The translations under genes and the position numbers were made by a program. From Bifidobacterium merycicum DSM 6492 (GTDB taxonomy: Bacteria > Actinomycetota > Actinomycetes > Actinomycetales > Bifidobacteriaceae), in NCBI RefSeq assembly GCF_900129045.1, contig NZ_FQTX01000001.1, positions 124,001 to 188,000 of the forward strand: a DNA stretch of 64,000 bases, read 5' to 3'. The notes beneath the pieces were generated by a model, which was not told the DNA's origin, ran no database searches, and saw nothing but the letters and a program-made list of their open reading frames with translations. Positions 47,286 through 53,955 of the stretch are shown here, piece after piece (position 1 is the first letter of the stretch; every line of letters begins with the position of its first letter).

Positions 47286-48639
47286 CGAAAACAAGCCAAA
47301 GTCGCAGGATATTCCGAACACTCAGGTGCCGCAGGCATCGGGCGATGAAGTCGAACCGCAGAGTGGTGCAGTTGGGGCGAATGCCGGTGGTTTAGAAGAG
47401 ACGGATGCCAAAGAAGCAGCGGTGCAGTTGGGGCACAATGCTCGGCAAGCGGATTCCGAAACGACGCAGATGTTCAATCCGAACGATTATGCACAGTGGA
47501 ATTCGTTTCAGGACTCTACGCGGCAGATGCCGAGTGCCGCACAGTTGCAGGAGCAGCAGACTGATAGCTCTCAAACCTATATTTCGACGGTTCCCCCTGT
47601 GGAGGAAGCCCAGCCGAAGAAGCGTAAAAAACTATCGAAAATCGTAGTGTTCGCTGTTATCGCCGCCGCAGTGTTCATGCTGCTTGCATCGGTGGTAACC
47701 GCTTCCGATATCACCGTGCCGCTCATTGCGGTATTGGCATTCATACCTGCACTGTTGTCCGTTCTGGGGGTGATCTTCACGCGGAAGAACGGCAAGGTCG
47801 GAGGCCGTATCGGGGCATATGTCGCCATCGGTGTCACTGTGGCTGCCGTAGTGGTCATGGGCGGCAGAATGATCGCTTACACCGTGCATGCGAAGGCCGA
47901 GCATAAGGCTGCGATTGAGACATCATGCCAGTCGATTACTTGGCCGGATGGGGACTTCGCCAAGAAACTGCCGGTGCTAGCTAATCAGAAAGGTGAGGTT
48001 TATAGCGATTCATCGGACCATGTTTCCATTAAGTTGTGTAATGCGACGCGATCCTCTTTCGATTCCTATGTAAAGGATGCGAAGAAAATGGGGTTCACCG
48101 TTGACTATGACAAATCCGCGGATATCTATACTGCGAAAGATGCTGAGGGCAATGAGATTAAGGTCTTCTTCATGGAGGATGAGGAGGATGGAAACACCAT
48201 GGACATCACCTTGGATGCCCCGAAATCCGAAGATGATTCAAAAGACCAGGATTCGACAGACAGTCAGCCGACTCAGGAATCGCAGAGTCAACAGCAGTCG
48301 CAGAATACGCAGCAGGAACAGCAGTCGCAGCAGAGCCAGCAGAGCCAGCAGAGCCAGCAGAGCCAGCAATACGACCCATCGCAGGTCAGTGCCGACTTCA
48401 AGGCTTCGATGGACAGCTACGAGAAGTTCTTCGACCAGTACGTCGAATTCATGAAGAAGTACAAGGACTCGGGGAACTCCATCAGCATGCTCGCGGACTA
48501 CACGAAGATGATGCAGCAATATACCGACACCATGACCAAGTTGAATGCGATCGATCAGAATTCGTTGAGTGCTGCCGATGAGGCGTACTACCTCGAGGTA
48601 ATGGGGCGCATCACGCAGAAGCTGGCATCCGTCGCATAA
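47272..48639 (+). CDS. DUF6591-like membrane protein with Gln/Ser repeat linker
   Basis: Protein of 455 residues. Residues 1-120 are polar. A basic stretch ('PKKRKKLSK') precedes three hydrophobic segments between about 123 and 205. A folded extracellular or cytoplasmic domain of about 110 residues follows ('SITWPDGDFAKKLPVLANQKGEVYSDSSDHVSIKL'). Residues about 337-366 are a Gln/Ser linker with five to six QQS repeats. The C-terminal 85 residues ('FKASMDSYEKFFDQYVEFMKKYKDS...YYLEVMGRITQKLASVA') match the helical DUF6591 pattern. ATG 47272 follows AAAGGG; GTG 47242 is an alternative. Function unknown; it opens a run of same-strand genes. Confidence 0.75.
   Translation: MTFDDENKPKSQDIPNTQVPQASGDEVEPQSGAVGANAGGLEETDAKEAAVQLGHNARQADSETTQMFNPNDYAQWNSFQDSTRQMPSAAQLQEQQTDSSQTYISTVPPVEEAQPKKRKKLSKIVVFAVIAAAVFMLLASVVTASDITVPLIAVLAFIPALLSVLGVIFTRKNGKVGGRIGAYVAIGVTVAAVVVMGGRMIAYTVHAKAEHKAAIETSCQSITWPDGDFAKKLPVLANQKGEVYSDSSDHVSIKLCNATRSSFDSYVKDAKKMGFTVDYDKSADIYTAKDAEGNEIKVFFMEDEEDGNTMDITLDAPKSEDDSKDQDSTDSQPTQESQSQQQSQNTQQEQQSQQSQQSQQSQQSQQYDPSQVSADFKASMDSYEKFFDQYVEFMKKYKDSGNSISMLADYTKMMQQYTDTMTKLNAIDQNSLSAADEAYYLEVMGRITQKLASVA
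48328..48368 (+). repeat. In-frame 9-bp tandem repeats (Gln-Gln/Ser linker)
   Basis: Near-perfect repeats of CAGCAGAGC within the DUF6591-like gene encode a QQS tract. The unit is a multiple of three, so slippage would change linker length without breaking the frame. Confidence 0.85.
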
Positions 48640-48716
48640 GGAGTTAAGAGGCTCCGGGGCATCTTAGCGGTGCCCCGGAGCTCTCTTGCGTGTGAATAGA
48701 GAGGATATACGGATAC

Positions 48717-49220
48717 ATGGTTTTGGCAGTTCAACAAGGCAGTTTCTCATCATCGCCGTCGATGGTTTATCAGTCCATCCGTACGATGCTGGCAACGAGC
48801 GCGACATTCATGCTTACCGGTGCGAACGATACGAGTATGACAGTGCTGTTCAGCGCATACAACGGCGGCACATTTACGGCTGTGGTATCTCCCCGCGAAA
48901 ATGGGGCTCTCGTCAAGGTGAGCAGTGAGAACGATGACGAGACACAGTACATGCAGCACGTCAAGCAATTCTTCCAAGATATTGACGCCCAGCTGAGCAT
49001 TCGCGCCGTCACGCAGAAGAGCGAAGCTGCCAAGCTTGAGCAGAACAAGCAGATGCTGCTTATCGGTATCGTTGCCTGTGTGGTGATGTTCGTCATCATT
49101 GCCATTGCGTACATGATCTGGGGAGAAAGTTTTCTCGGCCTGATTGAGCTCATCATTATCATTGCGGCGATCTGGTTCTTTAAACAGCGCAAAGGAAACA
49201 AGGGGGAGAAGAGAGGGTGA
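48717..49220 (+). CDS. Uncharacterised protein with two C-terminal membrane helices
   Basis: Protein of 167 residues. The first 110 residues are soluble with mixed beta pattern ('SATFMLTGANDTSMTVLFSAYNGGTFTAVVSPRENGALVKVSSENDDETQYMQHVKQFFQDIDAQL') and resemble nothing I can name. Two hydrophobic helices (about 112-133 and 138-155) and a basic tail 'KQRKGNKGEKRG' end it. The stop overlaps the start region of the next gene (an in-frame GTG at 49217), so these genes are probably co-transcribed. RBS-like GAGAGG is about a dozen bases upstream of ATG 48717. Confidence 0.65.
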   Translation: MVLAVQQGSFSSSPSMVYQSIRTMLATSATFMLTGANDTSMTVLFSAYNGGTFTAVVSPRENGALVKVSSENDDETQYMQHVKQFFQDIDAQLSIRAVTQKSEAAKLEQNKQMLLIGIVACVVMFVIIAIAYMIWGESFLGLIELIIIIAAIWFFKQRKGNKGEKRG

Positions 49221-49222
49221 CG

Positions 49223-49834
49223 ATGAGCGGATACAAGTTACGATCGGACGAAACGAAAATCCTGACCTGCACGCAGGCCCGACGCTGCGGCGACGACCGT
49301 GAGCAGGCATGCGTGGAATTGACTCTGACCAATAGGAATCTGATATATGTATGGCAGATCAGAAAGATGTTCGGTAAAGGGGCGGAGCATGAGGATGTGT
49401 ATCCGCTATCCCGACTCAAAGTGTTGGATGGGGTTGTGCAGGCGAAATATGCGGAAAAAAACGACCTTGCGGTATTGGATTTGTTCTTCGCCACGGATGA
49501 GGTGTCATTCGTGTTTGAGACCGGTGACAAGTACTCCAGTCGGAAACTGGTAGCCCAATGGCTGGATGCCCTCAGCCAAGTCACCACAGGACTTCCGTCC
49601 AGCCAGGCTGCGGAATTGCGCAAGACCATACCCAGTGTGGAGATGCTGGCGGGGGCCATCAAGGGGACCCTTGATGTTTTCGCCAAAACGTTTACCGGAA
49701 AGACGATGGATTCGCAGGAAAACACAGAAGAACAGGTCACGGTCAAATGCATCGGATGTAGGGCGCCTATCTCCGGGCGTTCTGGCATGACGATCCAATG
49801 CCGCTACTGTGACACCACACAGACGTTGAAATAG
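49223..49834 (+). CDS. PH-like domain protein with C-terminal zinc ribbon
   Basis: Soluble protein of 203 residues. The N-terminal 115 residues look like a bacterial PH/GRAM-like fold ('ELTLTNRNLIYVWQIRKMFGKGAEHEDVYPLSRLKVLDGVVQAKY...SVFVFETGDKYSSRKLVAQWLDAL' in outline), which often packs against membranes or partner proteins. The last 30 residues hold a zinc ribbon with two CxxC pairs ('CIGC' and 'CRYC'). ATG 49223 ('MSGYKLRSDE') is preferred to GTG 49217. Placed directly before an SPFH gene, it parallels zinc-ribbon proteins next to YdjI-type SPFH proteins (inference). Confidence 0.65.
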   Translation: MSGYKLRSDETKILTCTQARRCGDDREQACVELTLTNRNLIYVWQIRKMFGKGAEHEDVYPLSRLKVLDGVVQAKYAEKNDLAVLDLFFATDEVSFVFETGDKYSSRKLVAQWLDALSQVTTGLPSSQAAELRKTIPSVEMLAGAIKGTLDVFAKTFTGKTMDSQENTEEQVTVKCIGCRAPISGRSGMTIQCRYCDTTQTLK

Positions 49835-49862
49835 TCGCGCTAACAGGTGAAAGGCATATGAC

Positions 49863-51038
49863 ATGGGCATTCTGCAGGCAATAGGTGGGGCGGTCGGCGG
49901 AACCTTCGGCGACCAGTGGAAAGACATCATCACCTCGGGACATTTCGATGAGCACACGGCATTGGCTCCTGGCGAACGGCGGAACACCGATAACGGCCGC
50001 GGCTCCAACGGGCGTGGCTCGGAAGGCGTCATCACCAACGGTTCAAAGATTTATGTGCCGGAGAACACGGCAGCGTTCATCTTCAACCAGTCCGGCATTG
50101 AGAACATCATCTCCCAGCCAGGCGGCTACGAGTATCATGACGGGCAGGACAGTGTTTTCAATGGCGACGGAGTAAAGAAATCGATCTTCAAACAGGTCGG
50201 CGAACGCATTGGCTATGGTGGCATCACCTCCGATTACAAGCAGATTGCCTTTGTAAATCTGCGTGAGATTCGTGACATCAAGTTTGGTACGCGCGGCCCG
50301 CTCATGTATAACGATCTGTTCTATGGGACGGATCTTGAGATTTTCGCCTATGGTTCGTTCACCATCCAAATCGGTGACCCGGTGCGGTTCATCCGTAATT
50401 TCGTTCCGGCAAACGTTACCTACTACTCGTTTGATGATCAACGAGCACGTTCGCAGATTCTGGCTGAGTTTCTGCAGTCGTTCACGGTGGCACTGAATGC
50501 GCTGTCAACGCAGTACAGAATCTCGCAGTTGCCAGCGCAGGCGAATGATATTGCGCTCAAGGTGGCGAATGATGGGCAGAACGCGGGGACGTGGCCTGCC
50601 CGGTTCGGGTTCAATATCGTCAAAATCGGTATTGAGAACATCGAGTTTTCGGATGCTTCGCGTGAACTTGTACAGAAGTTCTCCGCCAACAAGATGGATC
50701 TGAAGGCGTATGAGGATGTGTCGCAGCACGCTTCGAATGTGGCGGCGCAGCAGAAGATTGCGCATGGTGTTGAGGCACATGGGTTCGGTGATGCGGGCGC
50801 GATGATGTTCGGCGCGGCCTTCGCGCAGGGCGTGAATCCTGTGACCGGGGCGCAGACCAATGCTGTAGTTGCGGAGCAGCCTATGGCGGCGCAACAGTCG
50901 GCTTCGACCGTGGCTGTGCCTTCCATGTCGGTCGGTGAACAGTTGGACGCGGTCAAGAAACTCAAGGAACTGCTGGACGCCGGGATTCTGACCCAAGATG
51001 AGTTCGATTCCAAGAAGAAACAGATTCTTGGTCTATAG
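49863..51038 (+). CDS. SPFH-domain protein (YdjI-like) with C-terminal SHOCT motif
   Basis: Protein of 391 residues. The N-terminus 'MGILQAIGGAVGGTFGDQWKDII' is the conserved start of YdjI-type SPFH proteins (often annotated virion core protein). The SPFH core spans about residues 60-290, with 'FINQSGIEN'-like and 'KFGTRGPLMYNDLFYGTDLEIFAYGSFTIQIGDPVRFIRNFV' blocks. A Gly/Ala-rich linker follows, and residues 355-391 are a SHOCT oligomerisation motif ('EQLDAVKKLKELLDAGILTQDEFDSKKKQIL'). In Bacillus subtilis the related YdjI is encoded with PspA and a zinc-ribbon protein in a membrane-stress operon. No PspA gene is present here. ATG 49863 is clear. Confidence 0.88.
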   Translation: MGILQAIGGAVGGTFGDQWKDIITSGHFDEHTALAPGERRNTDNGRGSNGRGSEGVITNGSKIYVPENTAAFIFNQSGIENIISQPGGYEYHDGQDSVFNGDGVKKSIFKQVGERIGYGGITSDYKQIAFVNLREIRDIKFGTRGPLMYNDLFYGTDLEIFAYGSFTIQIGDPVRFIRNFVPANVTYYSFDDQRARSQILAEFLQSFTVALNALSTQYRISQLPAQANDIALKVANDGQNAGTWPARFGFNIVKIGIENIEFSDASRELVQKFSANKMDLKAYEDVSQHASNVAAQQKIAHGVEAHGFGDAGAMMFGAAFAQGVNPVTGAQTNAVVAEQPMAAQQSASTVAVPSMSVGEQLDAVKKLKELLDAGILTQDEFDSKKKQILGL

Positions 51039-51056
51039 ATTTATAAGGAGGACAAC

Positions 51057-51851
51057 ATGATGAAGAAGGTCTTTGCTGCGATACTGAGCATTGCATTGAT
51101 TGCTGGTGTATCCGCATGCGGCGAGAAGAAGGCCGAGGGGCCAGACTATGCCGATGACGAGGCGATGTCCATTATCGCGGAGGGTTTCAGCAAGCGTTCC
51201 TCGCTTATCGATAAGCTCAAGGGACAGGGCAAGGATACAAGCGAATCAAAGAATCTTCAGCAGATCGTTCAGGCTGAGATCGATAATGATAAGCCGTTGA
51301 AGGCTCGTCAATTCAAGGATTCGAAGCTCCAGGAGCAGATCATCGCCTATTTGAATTCGCTGGATGATCAACTGTCCGTGGTCAAGAAATACTCGAGTAC
51401 CAGTGCTGAATACACTACTGCGTGGAGCGAAGCATATGACAAGCGGTCCACAATTCTGAAGACATTCGTGGATAAGTATGGGCTTAAGGTCGATTCGAAA
51501 TACCAAGACACCCTTGACGATCTGGTTCGTAACGGCAATTCCGTTCAGGAGAAGAACGAGACGGATCAGGTGATCAATAATCTGGTCTCATCGGCTCAAT
51601 TTGACAGAACAGAAGCGGAATATGGTGGTTACTACACGTATTCCGCAGTCATCGAGAACACCAGCAAGATCAATTTTGGCAATGTCTCGCTGCTGTTGGC
51701 GCTCTATGATGCTGACGGTGTGAAGGTTGAGGAGACTTTTGCCAACACCAGTTCATGGGCGGCAGGTGAGAAGGTTCGGTTCGAGGCTGGTACTGATGTG
51801 AACGCCGCACAGGTCAAGGTATCGGTCAGTAACTACGACGTGGTGAAGTAG
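51057..51851 (+). CDS. Secreted lipoprotein with C-terminal FxLYD-like domain
   Basis: Lipoprotein of 264 residues. The signal peptide 'MMKKVFAAILSIALIAGVSAC' ends in a lipobox with Cys21, so the mature protein is anchored to the outer face of the membrane. A helical middle region (about 40-170) has an abundance of Lys/Asp/Gln. The last 85 residues ('YTYSAVIENTSKINFGNVSLLLALYDADGVKVEETFANTSSWAAGEKVRFEAG') look like an FxLYD-type beta domain. ATG 51057 (or 51060) follows AAGGAGGA. Same strand and only 18 bases after the SPFH gene, so it is in the same operon. Function unknown. Confidence 0.85.
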   Translation: MMKKVFAAILSIALIAGVSACGEKKAEGPDYADDEAMSIIAEGFSKRSSLIDKLKGQGKDTSESKNLQQIVQAEIDNDKPLKARQFKDSKLQEQIIAYLNSLDDQLSVVKKYSSTSAEYTTAWSEAYDKRSTILKTFVDKYGLKVDSKYQDTLDDLVRNGNSVQEKNETDQVINNLVSSAQFDRTEAEYGGYYTYSAVIENTSKINFGNVSLLLALYDADGVKVEETFANTSSWAAGEKVRFEAGTDVNAAQVKVSVSNYDVVK

Positions 51852-51872
51852 GGGACGCTTTTTGTCGTTGCG

Positions 51873-51915
51873 CCGGCTGATATGAAAGTTCAGTTATCGG
51901 AGTCGTACCAGCCGG
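51873..51915 (+). terminator. Weak hairpin after the lipoprotein gene
   Basis: A 10-bp stem with one mismatch (CCGGCTGATA with TACCAGCCGG) and a loop of about 23 bases. It has no T-run; it separates the lipoprotein gene from the EcsC gene. Confidence 0.4.
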
Positions 51916-51923
51916 TCATCTGC

Positions 51924-51929
51924 TAGTAT
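51924..51929 (+). promoter_or_regulatory. Candidate extended -10 box for the EcsC-family gene
   Basis: TGCTAGTAT supplies an extended -10 (TGnTAGTAT), about 59 bases before the presumed original start at 51988. The -35 is not clear. Confidence 0.4.
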
Positions 51930-52070
51930 TTTCATGTCAGCGTGCTGGTAAGTAGTGAACATTCACGACGATGAAGGTAAGCGCCCAATGCCTAAATACA
52001 ATGTTCCATCTCCAATTATTGATCTGCGCGAGAAGAAAGTCTTGACAAGGTAACCCGAGACTACGAGAAG

Positions 52071-53036
52071 ATGCTGGAACCTGGACCTGTGCAAAAGGCA
52101 GGCGATGTGATTGCCAGAGCCATTCCAGGACAGATTAAAACGCTTGCCGGAAACATGGGAGCTGCTGTTTCCCAAGCCGAAATGTACAAGCAGATTATGG
52201 ACTATGTGGTTACAGCGTACGCGAAACTTGAAGAGCAGGCTGCGAAATACACCATCGACGAGAATAGCGTTTGCGAACGGCTGAACAAAATCCATGCGGA
52301 TGACAAGATTTGTTCATTGGACGAAGTGTGTCTCATGAGGGAATATGACATTTCCAAAGCCGTTAACGATGTTAAGAACTGGAATCTTGGGTTTGCGGCT
52401 GTAGAAGGCGGCGCGACGGGTGCGGTTGGATTAGTCGGGCTGATTCCGAATCTGGCGGCCAGTACATTCCTATATTTTCGTGCGGTGCAAAACATGGCCA
52501 TGATGTACGGATACGATGTCCGCAATGATTCTGAAGAGATGGAAATCGCGTCAGCTGTTTTGATGAACGCGATGAGTCCAGGGTTCGCTGGCTCCGGTGA
52601 TCTTTCGACGATGATTGGGAAAATCATGGTTGCCGGAGAAATGGCGGCAGTCAAACAAGCGGCTAAAAAGGGGTGGGCGGCAATGGCTCAGCATGCGGGT
52701 CTGCCATTGCTCATGGCGCAGATGCGGGCACTTGCCAACAATGCTGCAAAGAAGGCTGTACAGAACGCCGGACGGAAGACGCTTGAAAAGACGGTGTATA
52801 CCAATGTTCTTGAACAGGTGGGGCGGAAGCTTACACTGAAGACCGCGCAACGAGCGGTGCCCATCATCGGAGGCGTGATCGGAGCTGGGCTTGATGCCTA
52901 TCAGATGAACGTCATTCTTGACTATGCCGAGAAGTTCTACCGCAAGCGTTTCCTAGTGGAGAAAGAGGAACGCATTATTCAGTTGACATCCGATGGCATC
53001 GTTGAAGCTGTTGATGTATCGGTTGAAGAGCATTGA
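52071..53036 (+). CDS. EcsC-family protein, apparently lacking its original N-terminus
   Basis: Membrane-associated EcsC-type protein; 321 residues from the first in-frame ATG. The family core includes 'FAAVEGGATGAVGLVGLIPNLAASTFLYFRAVQNMAMMYGYD', 'EIASAVLMNAMSP' and the C-terminal glycine-rich 'AVPIIGGVIGAGLDAYQMNVILDYAEKFYRKRF'. Upstream, an ORF from ATG 51988 with an AAGG ribosome binding site encodes 'MPKYNVPSPIIDLREKK' then hits a TAA at 52051-52053. In the frame of the main ORF the same bases read 'SLDKVTRDYEKML', which fits directly onto it. One missing base near 52038-52042 would restore a protein of about 350 residues. ATG 52071 has no good ribosome binding site. It ends the accessory block. 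Confidence 0.75.
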   Translation: MLEPGPVQKAGDVIARAIPGQIKTLAGNMGAAVSQAEMYKQIMDYVVTAYAKLEEQAAKYTIDENSVCERLNKIHADDKICSLDEVCLMREYDISKAVNDVKNWNLGFAAVEGGATGAVGLVGLIPNLAASTFLYFRAVQNMAMMYGYDVRNDSEEMEIASAVLMNAMSPGFAGSGDLSTMIGKIMVAGEMAAVKQAAKKGWAAMAQHAGLPLLMAQMRALANNAAKKAVQNAGRKTLEKTVYTNVLEQVGRKLTLKTAQRAVPIIGGVIGAGLDAYQMNVILDYAEKFYRKRFLVEKEERIIQLTSDGIVEAVDVSVEEH

Positions 53037-53531
53037 ACAGATCCTCTCTCGATGGAGTTCCCTCCTGCGGACATTCATCAGTCATTGAATATGCTGGTGA
53101 TATCAATCTCGATCATGCTTGGCTGTTGTTGACTTGTCTATGATGCTGGCTCGAAAAACTGTTGTCAGCGCAAGTTCATGGGCCATATGAGAGAAGGTGG
53201 GTTCGAGCGTCTAGTGGGTAGACGCTGTACATGTCAAGCGCTGGTCAATGATTATGACGTAACGAATAGGCGTTCCGCTTTTTGATGGAATCCTTCATCC
53301 GGTTATAGGGTTTATCCCCATGTAGGTGCTATTTCGCCCAGAGAAGCAGGTTTTTGATCTGTGGTCAGGCTGGAGCGTGACGCTATCTCGCTTGTTTGTG
53401 GCATCTTTTTCGCGGTACCCCGAGTATGAGCGTTGCGATTCCGCGGATTGCACTCGGGTTAATGCGTTTTGAATGCCACCGATAAGCCACTTAGCGATTT
53501 TCAGAGGTTAACGGCTTGCCCAGAAAACCGA

Positions 53532-53822
53532 TTACCGCACGTCTTCGAACATGTTGTTTACGCAGACAACGGTCAGGTCTGATTTATGGCGTTCGCGTGC
53601 GGCGGCGGCCAGTTTATCCGTCTTAACGAACAGGGCGTAATGCCGCTCGGAATAACCGGGTATGAGATTGGCGCGGGAACGAAGTGTGGCGATGGTGCCA
53701 ACGATGTTCAGGTGTGAATGATTCGTTATTGCGTATCCCCGAACATGTTTTATGCAGATATCGATTCGATCTCTAATTGTTTTATGCTTATGCGCATCAT
53801 ACTCGTGAGCATAAAACGGGGC
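53532..53822 (-). pseudogene. Decayed remnant(s) of an unidentified coding sequence
   Basis: Ninety-six open codons end at a TAA (53532-53534) but contain no usable start codon at the 5' end. The reading is protein-like near its C-terminus: 'SRANLIPGYSERHYALF', 'KLAAAARERHKSDLTVV' and 'NNMFEDVR'. About 190 bases upstream on the same strand (53730-53762) there is a second, frameshifted copy of the same C-terminal coding end, reading 'NMFGDTQ' then TAA. The two are alike over about 39 bases with mainly third-position-type differences. The protein family is not recognised. Confidence 0.45.
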
Positions 53823-53860
53823 TCATTGTCACACTTCTATACGGCGGACCAAAAACGCGA

Positions 53861-53904
53861 AGAGGGTGTGTCCGGAATCCGAAGCAATTCCGAACATACC
53901 CTCT
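53861..53904 (-). terminator. Terminator of purL
   Basis: On the minus strand an 18-bp stem with two wobble pairs (53861-53878 with 53887-53904) is followed by CGCGTTTTT. It lies about 50 bases past the purL stop. Confidence 0.8.
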
Positions 53905-53955
53905 CAGTCTCACAGGCGGTTTATATCGAACCGGCCTCTAGGCGGCCTCGCGCGA

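Larger units (their letters stand above)
53037..53955. other. Gene-poor 919-bp region before purL
   Basis: No intact gene is supported here. It contains an 8-bp hairpin (AGCGTCTA-GTGGG-TAGACGCT, 53206-53226), degraded coding remnants on the minus strand (53532-53825), an inverted repeat GTTTTATGCT/AGCATAAAAC (53779-53788 with 53808-53817) and the purL terminator (53861-53904). Base composition looks somewhat more AT-rich than in the neighbouring genes. The short plus-strand ORF at 53718-53966 runs through the terminator and is not credible. Confidence 0.65.

Noticed and set aside
49863-51038. Virion core protein, hence viral origin
   Set aside because: The name comes from an old database label for the YdjI-type SPFH family; the domain make-up is that of a bacterial membrane scaffold protein.
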